NCBI RefSeq assembly: GCF_000815025.1
Contig: NZ_CP007541.1
Span: 1-64,000, forward strand
DNA length: 64,000 nucleotides
Source: Coxiella endosymbiont of Amblyomma americanum
GTDB lineage: Bacteria > Pseudomonadota > Gammaproteobacteria > Coxiellales > Coxiellaceae
Reading direction: 5' to 3'
The notes under the pieces were generated by a model. The model searched no databases and was not told the DNA's origin. It saw only the letters and a list, made by a program, of their open reading frames with translations. The position numbers were made by a program, and so were the translations under genes. Shown in pieces: positions 34,159 to 43,119 of this stretch; within the stretch, counting starts at the first letter, position 1, and each line of letters opens with the position of its first letter.

Positions 34159-34344
34159 GTGTTTATTGCCTTTATCGCTTGCTTTAGTGTATTTATTATA
34201 ATAAAAAACAGCGTAAGACTAGAATTTTTGTCTGAACGATTTTCTTTAATTTCACATGAAACATTATCTTTAATATTCATTATTCTGTGTCTATTTTTTA
34301 ATTTAAGGCAGAGGTCACATAGTTTTAATGTTGGCAAGGTATAA
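34159..34344 (+). CDS. Unrecognised small hydrophobic frame
   Basis: A 61-codon frame from GTG 34159, with weak AGAAG upstream, encodes two hydrophobic stretches (FIAFIACFSVFIII at residues 2-15 and LSLIFIILCLFFNL near 36-49) separated by a charged loop. Its stop codon lies in the left arm of the 14-bp inverted repeat at 34341-34401. That would suit a small membrane protein followed by a terminator-like hairpin, or a remnant of a larger membrane protein. I do not recognise it; chance is quite possible. Confidence 0.18.
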   Translation: MFIAFIACFSVFIIIKNSVRLEFLSERFSLISHETLSLIFIILCLFFNLRQRSHSFNVGKV

Positions 34345-34401
34345 GCAAAATAATATTGCTCAATAGTTGTTGATTAAGCACTTGCTGATTATTTTGCTTA
34401 T
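34341..34401. repeat. Perfect 14-bp inverted repeat, long hairpin
   Basis: ATAAGCAAAATAAT (34341-34354) is exactly complementary to ATTATTTTGCTTAT (34388-34401) across a 33-nt loop, which itself can pair GCTCAAT with ATTAAGC imperfectly. It lies 124 bp before rpe. There is no T-run after it on the plus strand, so a terminator role is doubtful; a small structured RNA or leader element is possible. Confidence 0.45.
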
Positions 34402-34524
34402 TATTATTAATAACTTAGTTAAATATGTCATAATAATCCAGTAGTGTAATCGTATCCCTCTTTTTGTCTTTTTAAAGTATATTAAAAGCAAAATTTTCAG
34501 CATATTTAACGCGTAGAGACTCTA

Positions 34525-35190
34525 GTGATTTTAGAAAAAAAAATTATTTCAACGTCAATTTTATCAGCTGATTTTAGTCGTTTAGGAGAAGAAGTAAGAC
34601 AGGTAATCGCAGCCGGTGTTGACTATATTCATTTTGATGTAATGGATAATCATTTTGTACCTAACTTGAGTTTTGGTCCTGTGGTGTGTGAAGCACTAAG
34701 AAAATCAGGAATTGCTATTCCTATTGATGTACATCTGATGGTAGATAATCCCAATAAATTTATAAAGGCGTTTGCAAGTGCTGGAGCCAATTTAATTACT
34801 TTTCATCCAGAAACAGTAAAAAATGTAGAAGAAACGCTGGCATTAATTGATCGGGCTGGAATGCAAAAAGGTCTTGCTTTTAATCCAAAACGATCAGTAT
34901 CATTACAGCTGTCTATCTTGAGGGAAGTTGATTTGATTTTGCTAATGTCTGTAAACCCTGGTTTTTCCGGCCAGTCTTTTATAACCAGTAGTATGAGAAA
35001 AATTGTATCTACAAGACGTTTATTAAAAAAGTCGAAGAGCAAAGCAATGCTTGGTATTGATGGTGGAATAAAATTAAATAATATTGCAGAAATTTCTCGA
35101 GCTGGAATTAATTTTTTTGTGTTAGGATCTGGACTATTTCATTCTTTAAACTACCAAAGGGAAATAAAAGCTATTCGACAATTAATTTAG
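34525..35190 (+). CDS. rpe: Ribulose-phosphate 3-epimerase
   Basis: Rpe interconverts ribulose-5-phosphate and xylulose-5-phosphate. The product is 221 aa (E. coli 225), a TIM barrel with ISTSILSADFSRLGEEV, DYIHFDVMDNHFVPNLSFGP (metal/catalytic His and Asp), DVHLMVDNP, LLMSVNPGFSGQSFI and LGIDGGIKLNNI. The start is GTG at 34525. It supplies transketolase with xylulose-5-phosphate. Confidence 0.95.
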   Translation: MILEKKIISTSILSADFSRLGEEVRQVIAAGVDYIHFDVMDNHFVPNLSFGPVVCEALRKSGIAIPIDVHLMVDNPNKFIKAFASAGANLITFHPETVKNVEETLALIDRAGMQKGLAFNPKRSVSLQLSILREVDLILLMSVNPGFSGQSFITSSMRKIVSTRRLLKKSKSKAMLGIDGGIKLNNIAEISRAGINFFVLGSGLFHSLNYQREIKAIRQLI

Positions 35191-35412
35191 ATGTTCGCAT
35201 ATTGTCGAGTTTTATCGTGTTTCAACACATGGGATTTTATGTTTTTAATTTTACGTAGTTTTTTTGTATTGTGAGAGAATCGTTTTCTTAGTATTTATAG
35301 CATGAAATTGTCTGAGTAAGTCTACTCTTTTCACTTATTAGTTTCTTATAAATCCATATTCTCTACTTAACGTGATTTTTATAAAATACTAAGATAAAAG
35401 TAATGTAGATGA

Positions 35413-36411
35413 TTATAGTATAGAGATAGGTACTTTTGCCGGAGCAGATGTGCTTTCCCGTACTAATTTAGGAACGAGATAACCTGGAAGGCGTTTCATC
35501 ATTTTTTTAATCAGACATCTTGCTTCTATTTCACTTACTTCAAAGTGTGCGGCTCCATGTACTCGATCGAGAGAGTGTAAATAATAAGGTAAGACTCCGA
35601 TTTCAAATAAATCCTCGCTTAAACGAATTAAAACTTCCGATTTATTGTTAATATCTTTTAACAAAACAGATTGATTAAGTAAAGTTGCCCTCGTCTTCTG
35701 TAAAGAAGACAAAGATTTTATAACCGATTTGTCAATTTCATTGGGATGATTACAATGCACAACAATGATAGGTAATAATCGCGTACAATTTAACAAGTTA
35801 AGAAAAGTGTCCGTAATTCTTTCAGGAATAACGATAGGCAAACGTGTATGAATACGAAGACGTCTAAGATGTGTTATTTTCTCGAGAGAAGAGATAAATT
35901 CAATTAGTGTGTCATCTTTTATCATCAAAGGATCTCCACCACTTAAAATAACCTCAGTGACAGAAGTGTTTGACCTTAAATAATTAAAAACCTGACTCCA
36001 TCCGCGTTTTCCTGGTGTATTTTCTTTATATGGAAAATACCGACGAAAGCAATAACGGCAATGAATCGCACAAGCTCCACTGAGAGTAAGTAACACACGT
36101 CCGTAATACTTGTGTAAAAGACCAGGCATTATGTTGGATTGCTTCTCATTAAGAGGATCTATCTGATAATCAGGGAAATTCACCAATTCTTTTTTTTGAG
36201 GCAATACTTGTAACAATAGCGGATCTTTTGGATTCCCCTTTTCCATTCTGGTAACAAATGCCTTAGGAACTAGTAATGGAAATTGATCTGTTATTTTTTT
36301 TTGAGTTTGTTGTGAAAGCAATTTCAAATTGTTTGCGTTGAGAGTCACTTCTCGATATAACTCGCCAACATCAGTAATAGCTCCTTTTAACAGATATTGC
36401 CAACTATGCAT
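35413..36411 (-). CDS. epmB: EF-P (R)-beta-lysine aminomutase EpmB
   Basis: EpmB is a radical-SAM, PLP-dependent lysine 2,3-aminomutase-like enzyme that makes (R)-beta-lysine for attachment to EF-P. The product is 332 aa (E. coli 342). The radical-SAM cysteines are Cys114, Cys118 and Cys121 in CAIHCRYCFRR; VILSGGDPLM and PYYLHSLDRVHGAAHFEV are family hallmarks. AAGAGG precedes the ATG at 36411. The target (efp) and the ligase (epmA) are at 62.7-64 kb, so the modification route is complete apart from the optional hydroxylase EpmC. Confidence 0.94.
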   Translation of the reverse strand: MHSWQYLLKGAITDVGELYREVTLNANNLKLLSQQTQKKITDQFPLLVPKAFVTRMEKGNPKDPLLLQVLPQKKELVNFPDYQIDPLNEKQSNIMPGLLHKYYGRVLLTLSGACAIHCRYCFRRYFPYKENTPGKRGWSQVFNYLRSNTSVTEVILSGGDPLMIKDDTLIEFISSLEKITHLRRLRIHTRLPIVIPERITDTFLNLLNCTRLLPIIVVHCNHPNEIDKSVIKSLSSLQKTRATLLNQSVLLKDINNKSEVLIRLSEDLFEIGVLPYYLHSLDRVHGAAHFEVSEIEARCLIKKMMKRLPGYLVPKLVRESTSAPAKVPISIL

Positions 36412-36736
36412 GGACCTCTTCCCATATTTTATGATCTGAACAAAATGATATAAATAAATAATTTTAAAACTAGCGTTTACTCTCTCTACAAAAATATCAA
36501 TCTTATTTTCTCAACAATCCTATAAGACAATTACTTATCTCTGTAAAAAAAGATATGTAGTAATTCATATGGTGTGAAGTTAAAAAAATAAGCATCAACT
36601 GTATTTTGAGTTAATTTTATTTTAGAAAAGTTAGATTCTATAGCATAGCAGTTGTTGCTCTTATGAGCTCGTTAAATACATAACGCTAATAATCAATTAA
36701 AATAAGTAATGCAAAATTCACCAAAGGTATAATAAG
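36412..36736. other. Gap between feoC and epmB with a bulged hairpin
   Basis: The 325-bp gap has no recognisable gene. At 36529-36565, AATTACTTATCT pairs with AGATA-tgt-AGTAATT (3-nt bulge), a 12-bp stem with a 10-nt loop. It lies after feoC and before epmB on their strand, so it may end the feo transcript, though no T-run follows. Confidence 0.4.
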
Positions 36737-36973
36737 TTAGGTTTGCTTATCAATCCACTGATAAGTTTCAGAAATTTGAGAAAGGCAAGATTGGCATCTT
36801 TTATTATTATTACAACTTACTGATTTTATTATCAGTCGACTTACCTTTCCTTTTCGTATCCAATGTTCTAACATACAACGTATTATTTGAGGATTTTTAC
36901 AAAAATATGAGGTTAATTCTTGTAAGCTAATGGTTTTACGTTTTTTTAAGAAATCCTTCAAAGATAGAAGCAA
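36737..36973 (-). CDS. feoC: FeoC-like winged-helix protein
   Basis: FeoC is a small winged-helix protein of the ferrous iron operon that protects or regulates FeoB. The product is 78 aa. The N-terminal helix-turn-helix (LKDFLKKRKTISLQELTSYF, then IRCMLEHWIRKGKVSRL) is followed by a cysteine cluster Cys54, Cys60 and Cys63 that could bind an Fe-S cluster. It lies 78 nt after feoB. It is weakly conserved; identification rests on fold pattern, size and position. Confidence 0.75.
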   Translation of the reverse strand: MLLSLKDFLKKRKTISLQELTSYFCKNPQIIRCMLEHWIRKGKVSRLIIKSVSCNNNKRCQSCLSQISETYQWIDKQT

Positions 36974-37051
36974 TTTATATTTTCCTCGTGTTCTTAATGT
37001 CTTAGTTTCTAAAATGGGAGTTATTTTAGTCTTAATCCATTAATATCGTTT

Positions 37052-39328
37052 TTATTTTCTGTCTATAAAGTCACAATATCTTAATCCAATGATAATAATT
37101 ATTAATACGGTAATTAAACCAGAAACCCATGATAAAGTAGCCCACGGATGTTGAAAAATTGTTAATAATTGATAACACATCACAGACAATATATAAGCTA
37201 TACTTGTACTCCACATTATTGAAAATAAAGCCCAATTCTTACCCACTTCACGATACATTACTGCTACCGTTGAGACACATGGAAAATATAATAAAATAAA
37301 CAAAAGATAAGTAAATGCGGCAGTATTCCCACCAAACTGTTTATACATGGTATTATACACTATCTTGTTCATTTTATGTGACGACTGTATCAACATAGGA
37401 TTTGTAAAAATATTGTTTAATTGAACTAAATTTTTGGGTATAGATAAAATAGCGTTATGTAATTCTTTTAAAAAATTAAAATCAGATAAGAGTATTTGTT
37501 GCGTGTCTAAATGATTTTGTTTGCTGTACAGAGCGTTTAAAGTTCCTATTACAACTTCTTTTGCTAATATACCTGTTGTTAAACCTACTGTAGCTGGCCA
37601 ATTATCTTTTTTTATTCCTAAAGGGGAAAATACAGGTGTAATTACACGACCGATAGTCGACAATAACGTTTCTTCTTGAGTAACATTTTTTACTAACGTT
37701 CCTGTTATGGTAAACGAATTCAGAATACTAATAATCACACAAACTGGAATAATACATTGTCCGGCTCGGAATAGAAAATTTTTTAATCGTTGCCACGTGT
37801 GATAACTCAAAGAACTTAATTGAGGTATGTGATACATAGGCAGTTCCATTACTAAAGATGCAGGCTTTCCAGGAAGAAGCGTACTTCGTAAAATTAAACC
37901 AGAGAAAATAGCTATTAAAACACCTGTTAAATATAAAACGAAAATAATAAAGGCACCATTCTTTGGAAAGAAAGCACTAGCAAAAACAGAAAAAATAGCC
38001 ATTCGAGCTCCACAAGACATGAACGGTGTCATGATAACTGTTAATATTCGATCATATCGGTTTTCTAATATACGAGATCCTATCACTGCTGGTACATTAC
38101 AGCCAAAACCTATAATCATTAGAATAAATGATTTTCCAGGTAACCCTAACATTCGCATAAAACGATCCATCACAAAAACGATGCGCGCCATATAGCCACA
38201 ATCTTCTAAAAAAGTAAGAAATAAAAACATTCCTCCAACAATAGGAGTAAATGTAACAGTAGTATTTATTCCTTTTCCAACCCCGATAGCTAAAAATTTG
38301 ATTGCCCAAATTGGACATTTCAAAAGTGTTAATATATGCACTAGTCCATCGACAAAAATAGTTTTACTACCAATATCGAAGAATTCTTGAAAAGCACCGC
38401 CGATATTAATGGAAAATACAAACATTAAGTATACGATTCCAAAAAAAATTGGAACACTTAAAAATCGATTTAACACAATACGATCTATCCGTTGTGTTAT
38501 CGACTTTTGCGGTGTTTTTGTAAATTGTATTACTTCTTTTATTATTTGATTAATGACTATATAACGCGTATCAGCAATTAGAATATCGGGTTCTTCATGA
38601 AATGTAGTTTTAATACGATCAATTTCGTGTTTAATCAATCTTAAAACAGAAGATGATGCTCTAAATAGCTTTTTAACTAGACAATCACCCTCTAATAAAC
38701 GTAGCGCTATCGTCTCTATTAAAAAAGTTTGATTATTATTATCGAAGGATATGTTTCGTGTAATCAAATCCACTGATTTATGAATTGCATCTGGTAGTGG
38801 TAAACGAAATTTAGAAAGATAAGGATTTTTTTTTAATCTCAAAATAGTTTTCTTTAAAAAATTAATCCCTTGATGTTTTCGGGCAACTAAATTGATAACT
38901 GGAGAATCTAATAATACACTGAACTGTTTGAGATCTAGTTTTAAACCACGTTTTTTTACAACATCCATCATATTTACGGCCAGAATTACTGGAACATTCA
39001 TTTCTAATAACTGCAAAGTAAGATATAAATTACGTTCAAGATTGCTTCCATCGATAACATTTACAATGATGTCAAACCTATTAGACAATAAATATTGACA
39101 AGTGATTTTTTCGTCGATCGCATCTGATGTTATATTAGTTGAATAAATTCCGGGCAAATCCACTACCTGAACCAACAAATTCTGGTGTTGAAAAAATCCA
39201 TGTTTCACGTCAATTGTTACTCCTGGCCAATTGCCTACACGCTGATAACTATCCGTTAATGCATTAAATACAGCGGTTTTTCCACAATTTGGATTACCAA
39301 CCAAAGACACAACGAAATGATTATTCAT
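37052..39328 (-). CDS. feoB: Ferrous iron transporter FeoB
   Basis: FeoB is the GTPase-coupled inner-membrane permease for Fe2+. The product is 758 aa (E. coli 773). The N-terminal G domain has GNPNCGKTAVFN (G1), VGNWPGVT, DLPG (G3) and NMMD (G4). The membrane part has the two Gate-type repeats, including FIGFGCN-like IIGFGCNVPAV and the second TTGILAKEVVIGTL. It overlaps feoA by 4 nt (ATGA), so both are translated together. It is likely iron-repressed (see Fur-box entry). Confidence 0.96.
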   Translation of the reverse strand: MNNHFVVSLVGNPNCGKTAVFNALTDSYQRVGNWPGVTIDVKHGFFQHQNLLVQVVDLPGIYSTNITSDAIDEKITCQYLLSNRFDIIVNVIDGSNLERNLYLTLQLLEMNVPVILAVNMMDVVKKRGLKLDLKQFSVLLDSPVINLVARKHQGINFLKKTILRLKKNPYLSKFRLPLPDAIHKSVDLITRNISFDNNNQTFLIETIALRLLEGDCLVKKLFRASSSVLRLIKHEIDRIKTTFHEEPDILIADTRYIVINQIIKEVIQFTKTPQKSITQRIDRIVLNRFLSVPIFFGIVYLMFVFSINIGGAFQEFFDIGSKTIFVDGLVHILTLLKCPIWAIKFLAIGVGKGINTTVTFTPIVGGMFLFLTFLEDCGYMARIVFVMDRFMRMLGLPGKSFILMIIGFGCNVPAVIGSRILENRYDRILTVIMTPFMSCGARMAIFSVFASAFFPKNGAFIIFVLYLTGVLIAIFSGLILRSTLLPGKPASLVMELPMYHIPQLSSLSYHTWQRLKNFLFRAGQCIIPVCVIISILNSFTITGTLVKNVTQEETLLSTIGRVITPVFSPLGIKKDNWPATVGLTTGILAKEVVIGTLNALYSKQNHLDTQQILLSDFNFLKELHNAILSIPKNLVQLNNIFTNPMLIQSSHKMNKIVYNTMYKQFGGNTAAFTYLLFILLYFPCVSTVAVMYREVGKNWALFSIMWSTSIAYILSVMCYQLLTIFQHPWATLSWVSGLITVLIIIIIGLRYCDFIDRK

Positions 39329-39573
39329 CCAAATACCTGTTCAATTATCAACTGCATAGCTTCATCTTTTCGAAGAATAAGGTAAAAATTACGCACTTGT
39401 ATTTGAATTGGATCTCCAAGAGGAGCTTTTCGAATTACTAAAAATTGAGTATTTGGGACGAGGCCCATGGCAAGCAATTTTTGTCGGTAAAATATATTAC
39501 CTGTATAATATCCACAAACCCTACCAATATCACCAGCACGCAGATCAGAAAGAATTAACACCTTTTCTCTCAC
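39325..39573 (-). CDS. feoA: Ferrous iron transport protein FeoA
   Basis: FeoA is a small SH3-like cytoplasmic protein needed for FeoB activity. The product is 82 aa with LRAGDIGRVCGYY, RQKLLAMGLVPNTQFLVIRKAPLGDPIQIQV and a terminal LRKDEAMQLIIEQV. Translation probably starts at GTG 39573, with a second GTG 12 nt later. It is the first gene of feoABC. Confidence 0.93.
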   Translation of the reverse strand: MREKVLILSDLRAGDIGRVCGYYTGNIFYRQKLLAMGLVPNTQFLVIRKAPLGDPIQIQVRNFYLILRKDEAMQLIIEQVFG

Positions 39574-39606
39574 AAATAAGAATTTTAAAAAAATGAAAGA
39601 ACACTT

Positions 39607-39636
39607 ATTATCTCCATAACTTTAAACCAGTGTCAA
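39607..39636 (-). promoter_or_regulatory. Promoter of feoABC
   Basis: On the reverse strand TTGACA (39636-39631) and GATAAT (39612-39607) are 18 bp apart, with transcription starting about 28 nt before feoA. The -35 is perfect and the -10 differs at one base. Confidence 0.6.
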
Positions 39637-39642
39637 CATAAT

Positions 39643-39657
39643 TGAGAATGATTCTCG
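39643..39657 (-). promoter_or_regulatory. Fur-box-like operator of feoABC
   Basis: TGAGAAT-G-ATTCTCG has the 7-1-7 Fur pattern (TGATAAT-n-ATTATCA) with three mismatches and a perfect GAGAAT/ATTCTC core palindrome. It lies 6 bp upstream of the -35 of feoABC. A Fur regulator is not encoded in the window, so iron control is inferred. Confidence 0.6.
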
Positions 39658-39856
39658 TTAGAGAAATTATTCATTTTTTAAAAACTACCTTTAATTATGA
39701 AAATTTGTAGAGAAAAGAAGAAAGAAATTAAAATTTAAAGAATTGTCTGTCTTTATATAATTAAAGAACTTGAAAACAATCTATGTGCTTTATTTCTTTT
39801 GGAAAGAAGTGTTACATGATTTTTCTAAGGATTTGTCATAATAAAATTGCGAATAA

Positions 39857-41152
39857 TTAGGGATTTTCCAAACTAAGAATACCAGAATTGTAGTCATAGG
39901 CGAAAATTTCCGCATATCGACCCCAGTCAATAATGGTAGTCAAAACTGCATCGGCTGCTTGTTCACTTAAGTAGTTTTCAAGATTATCTAGAAAATACTC
40001 CTCGGAAATTTCATGATTTGGATGTTCGTTTAATTCTTGATGAATGCGATTTGCCAGTGGAATATGTTCAATTAAATGTCTTGCAAATATCTTTTTACGT
40101 TCTAAAATATTTGCTTCTACTAACTGTCGTCCTGCTATTGTCAATTCGATGTCTCCTCCGGAGACTTGAGCGAAATTTAAAATCTCAAGTGCTTCTATAA
40201 TAGGAAATAACTCATTAATTTCATAATGTAGTTCTTCCGTCAATTTAGGTAAATCTACTTTTTTTTGCTTATAAGAAGCTAATGTTTCTATAAAACCCAT
40301 CATCTCAGAAATAGGCACTTGCGGCAATCGATAACCGATATCGATTGCCCTGAATTTAATTGCTTCTGGAATAGTTTCTACTGTTGATTTTGTCATTAAA
40401 CTATAAATATTATCCACAATTTGATGAAATTGTGGATCTTGATCATTTCGTGGATGCGGTAAATCTACTTTTATTTCTGCACGAACGATTCCCGGATTAA
40501 TCGAAAACACCAAAATGCGATCTGCCAAAAACGCAGCTTCTTCGATGTTATGAGTCACGATAATAACATTACTAATATTAGTTTTTCCAGAACGCCATAT
40601 ATTAATTAAATCACTTCGTAAATTTTCAGCTGTTAAAACATCTAAGGCTGAAAAAGGCTCATCCATTAATAACACTTCTGGATCCACAACTAAAGCTCTT
40701 GCCAATCCAACTCTTTGCGCCATACCACCGGATAATTCCTTGGGATAAGCAGATTCAAAACCATCAAGACCAACAATATCAATAGCCTTAAGAGCACGAG
40801 TTCGACGCTCCTCACGAGGCACACCCCTTGCTTCTAAACCTAGTTCGACATTTTCTAATACGGTAAGCCACGGCATCAGTGCAAAATGTTGAAACACCAT
40901 ACTTAGTCCAGGGACAGGTGTAACAATGGGCTGATCGTGATAAAGAACTACTCCCGATGAAGGTTTAATTAAGCCTGCAATAATTCGCAATAATGTAGAT
41001 TTTCCAGATCCAGATTTCCCTAAAATCGTAATAATTTCTCCCTTATTTAAATTAAAATTTATATGATTTAATACTAATAAATCTTGTAAACCTTTTTTCT
41101 TAAAAAATTTACTCACATTTTTAACTTTAATAATAGAACAACTGCTTGTCAT
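39857..41152 (-). CDS. NitT/TauT-type ABC transporter ATPase with C-terminal AAA-associated domain
   Basis: This is an ABC ATPase for an inner-membrane importer of the nitrate/sulfonate/taurine class. The product is 431 aa. Residues 1-250 are the ATPase: Walker A GKSGSGKST near 45-53, Q-loop VFQHFALMPWLTVLENV, signature LSGGMAQRVGLARAL, Walker B VLLMDEPFSALD, and H-loop VTHNIEEA. Residues about 270-430 form the AAA-associated domain seen in one subset of these ATPases. The permease gene lies 17 nt upstream. No substrate-binding protein is nearby, so substrate is unknown. Confidence 0.88.
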   Translation of the reverse strand: MTSSCSIIKVKNVSKFFKKKGLQDLLVLNHINFNLNKGEIITILGKSGSGKSTLLRIIAGLIKPSSGVVLYHDQPIVTPVPGLSMVFQHFALMPWLTVLENVELGLEARGVPREERRTRALKAIDIVGLDGFESAYPKELSGGMAQRVGLARALVVDPEVLLMDEPFSALDVLTAENLRSDLINIWRSGKTNISNVIIVTHNIEEAAFLADRILVFSINPGIVRAEIKVDLPHPRNDQDPQFHQIVDNIYSLMTKSTVETIPEAIKFRAIDIGYRLPQVPISEMMGFIETLASYKQKKVDLPKLTEELHYEINELFPIIEALEILNFAQVSGGDIELTIAGRQLVEANILERKKIFARHLIEHIPLANRIHQELNEHPNHEISEEYFLDNLENYLSEQAADAVLTTIIDWGRYAEIFAYDYNSGILSLENP

Positions 41153-41169
41153 ATAGACTTTTGCTTTCC

Positions 41170-42918
41170 TTATTTAACTTGAAAACGCTCTTCTGCCAGT
41201 CGATATAGAGGTCTCCACAAACCATAATTAAATATTAATACATATAAAGACATCACCATAATTGCTAAAACAAGTCTAGGAAAATCGCCCTGTTGAGAAA
41301 TTGATACAATGTAAGTACCTAATCCAGTTGCGTGTAAACATTCCCTTCCCCAATTCACTGATTCGGCAATAATGCTCGTATTCCAAGCACTACCTGCTGT
41401 TGTAATAGCTCCTGTGATATAATATGGAAATATTCCTGGTAGTATAAATCGTTTCCACCAGAGCCATCCTTTAACATTTAAAATATCGATAACATGGTGT
41501 AAATTTTTTGGCAATGCCATTGTCCCAGCAATAACGTTAAATAAAATATACCACTGTGCGCCTAAAATCATCAGCGGAGAAGTCCAGATATTTACATTTA
41601 AAGTAAATCGAATAATAAGCATTACCATAATAGGGAAAAGTAAATTAGCAGGAAACGCTGCTAAAAATTGCACAATAGGTTGAATTACCTGAGATACATT
41701 TGGTCGTAAGCCAATCCATACACCGACAGGTACCCAAATAAATGAACTAAGAATAAGCAAAATACTAACACGTAGTCCAGTGATAAAACCTAAACACAAA
41801 ACATGAAATATTTCTGCCCAATGTGCTTCAGATAAAATAAATCGTGTCAATAAATAAAAAGAGATTATTGATACTAAAATTAAAGATATATACCAACTTG
41901 CAATAAAAAATCTACGTAACAAATGCTGACTTCCATTCGATTTTTTTACAGAAGAATAACGAAAGAATTGGGAGTTAATCACAGTATTTCCTAGTAAAGA
42001 AAAGTACTCACCAATAAAACGTAAGAATCTTGTACGATGAAATAGATTTAGTATCCATGACTGTACTTCGTTCTCTCCTACAGTGACTTCTATATTATAT
42101 TTTTCAGCCCAAGCTATAAGCGGACGAAATATCAATTGATCATATAATGCAATTACAATGATCATCGCAATAATCACATAAATTACGGCCATTTTATCCG
42201 CGCATTTAATAGCCAAGTTGATGTAAGAGCCAATACCTTGTAGCATAATACTATGTCCCGCTACGGTAATTACTTCTGAAGCTACCAAAAAAATCCAACT
42301 TCCCGACATGGACATCATAACATTCCACAATAATCCTGGAATAGCAAAAGGAACTTCTACTTTCCAAAATCTTTGCCATGCGGATAATTGCAACATTACA
42401 GCAGCTTCTTGTAAATCATTTGGCACAGTTTTAAGGCTTTGATAAAAACTCAATGCTATATTCCATACTTGTGCTGTAAAAATCGCAAATAATGCCGCAC
42501 ATTCAGGGCCTAATAAACTACCGTGAAATACAGCAACAAAAGCAGATACTGTAATCGTCAAAAAACCCAATACTGGAACGGATTGTAAAATATCAATCAT
42601 AGGAATAATGATACGTTCAGCATGACGACTTTTGGCAGCCCAGGTACCAAAAGTAAATGTAAATAATAGGGAGAAAAACATCGAAATTAACATACGTAAT
42701 ACAGTCCTTAATGCATAATACGGTAACATAATTGGATCTAGTGAAATATGGAAAGGTTGCTTTCCCACGTCAAATTTTTCCATCATCGTATTAGCACCAT
42801 ATCCTAGCAAAATAAGAATAGCTGCAACCAATAAAAGAGCGACTACGTCCCAATAATTTGGAATTGGCCATGAAGTAATTTCACTTTTTATATACGTTCT
42901 TTTCGAAAATGACAACAT
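41170..42918 (-). CDS. ABC transporter permease with two fused BPD domains
   Basis: This is the membrane partner of the preceding ATPase. The 582-aa protein carries two permease domains in one chain, each with an EAA-type loop: LQEAAVMLQLSAWQRFWKVE near residues 170-190, and LNVKGWLWWKRFILPGIFPY near residues 480-500. About 11-12 hydrophobic spans are visible. A full permease pair is thus encoded by one gene, consistent with a single ATPase gene beside it. Related two-gene systems occur in other Legionellales; the substrate is not established from sequence. Confidence 0.85.
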   Translation of the reverse strand: MLSFSKRTYIKSEITSWPIPNYWDVVALLLVAAILILLGYGANTMMEKFDVGKQPFHISLDPIMLPYYALRTVLRMLISMFFSLLFTFTFGTWAAKSRHAERIIIPMIDILQSVPVLGFLTITVSAFVAVFHGSLLGPECAALFAIFTAQVWNIALSFYQSLKTVPNDLQEAAVMLQLSAWQRFWKVEVPFAIPGLLWNVMMSMSGSWIFLVASEVITVAGHSIMLQGIGSYINLAIKCADKMAVIYVIIAMIIVIALYDQLIFRPLIAWAEKYNIEVTVGENEVQSWILNLFHRTRFLRFIGEYFSLLGNTVINSQFFRYSSVKKSNGSQHLLRRFFIASWYISLILVSIISFYLLTRFILSEAHWAEIFHVLCLGFITGLRVSILLILSSFIWVPVGVWIGLRPNVSQVIQPIVQFLAAFPANLLFPIMVMLIIRFTLNVNIWTSPLMILGAQWYILFNVIAGTMALPKNLHHVIDILNVKGWLWWKRFILPGIFPYYITGAITTAGSAWNTSIIAESVNWGRECLHATGLGTYIVSISQQGDFPRLVLAIMVMSLYVLIFNYGLWRPLYRLAEERFQVK

Positions 42919-43091
42919 AATGGCTCTCCCATATTTCTATAGAGTAATTCTGATGCTATTATTAACTAAATTAATTCATATATCTTCATCTTAGTATCTA
43001 ACACCATGTTTACTGAATCTCTAGCTTCAAAGAAAGAAAATATAGAAAATTTAGGCAGATATTGTTGATACGCTTTTATAACTCCAAAGGA

Positions 43092-43119
43092 AAACTGTCG
43101 ATTTTTATCGATACCAGTT
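43092..43119 (-). terminator. Terminator-like hairpin at the engB stop
   Basis: On the engB strand AACTG-gt-ATCGAT pairs with ATCGA-c-AGTT around AAAA, followed by TTTTCC. The stem includes the last codons and stop of engB. Confidence 0.4.

Larger units (their letters stand above)
33383..34524. other. 1.1-kb gene-poor region between rsmJ and rpe
   Basis: This is the largest gap. It contains: an unrecognised 42-codon reverse frame (33714-33586) reading ISCATCLIFIEQPCLLELAE then KKYYTKHSPLSNKIRFDGDK, which looks protein-like but lacks a start; a hairpin ATCAAAT/ATTTGAT at 33598-33620 followed by TATAAT at 33636; an imperfect direct repeat TTTTGTTAATA near 33448 and 33499; a small hydrophobic frame at 34159-34344; and a long inverted repeat at 34341-34401. 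I infer decayed genes. Confidence 0.4.
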
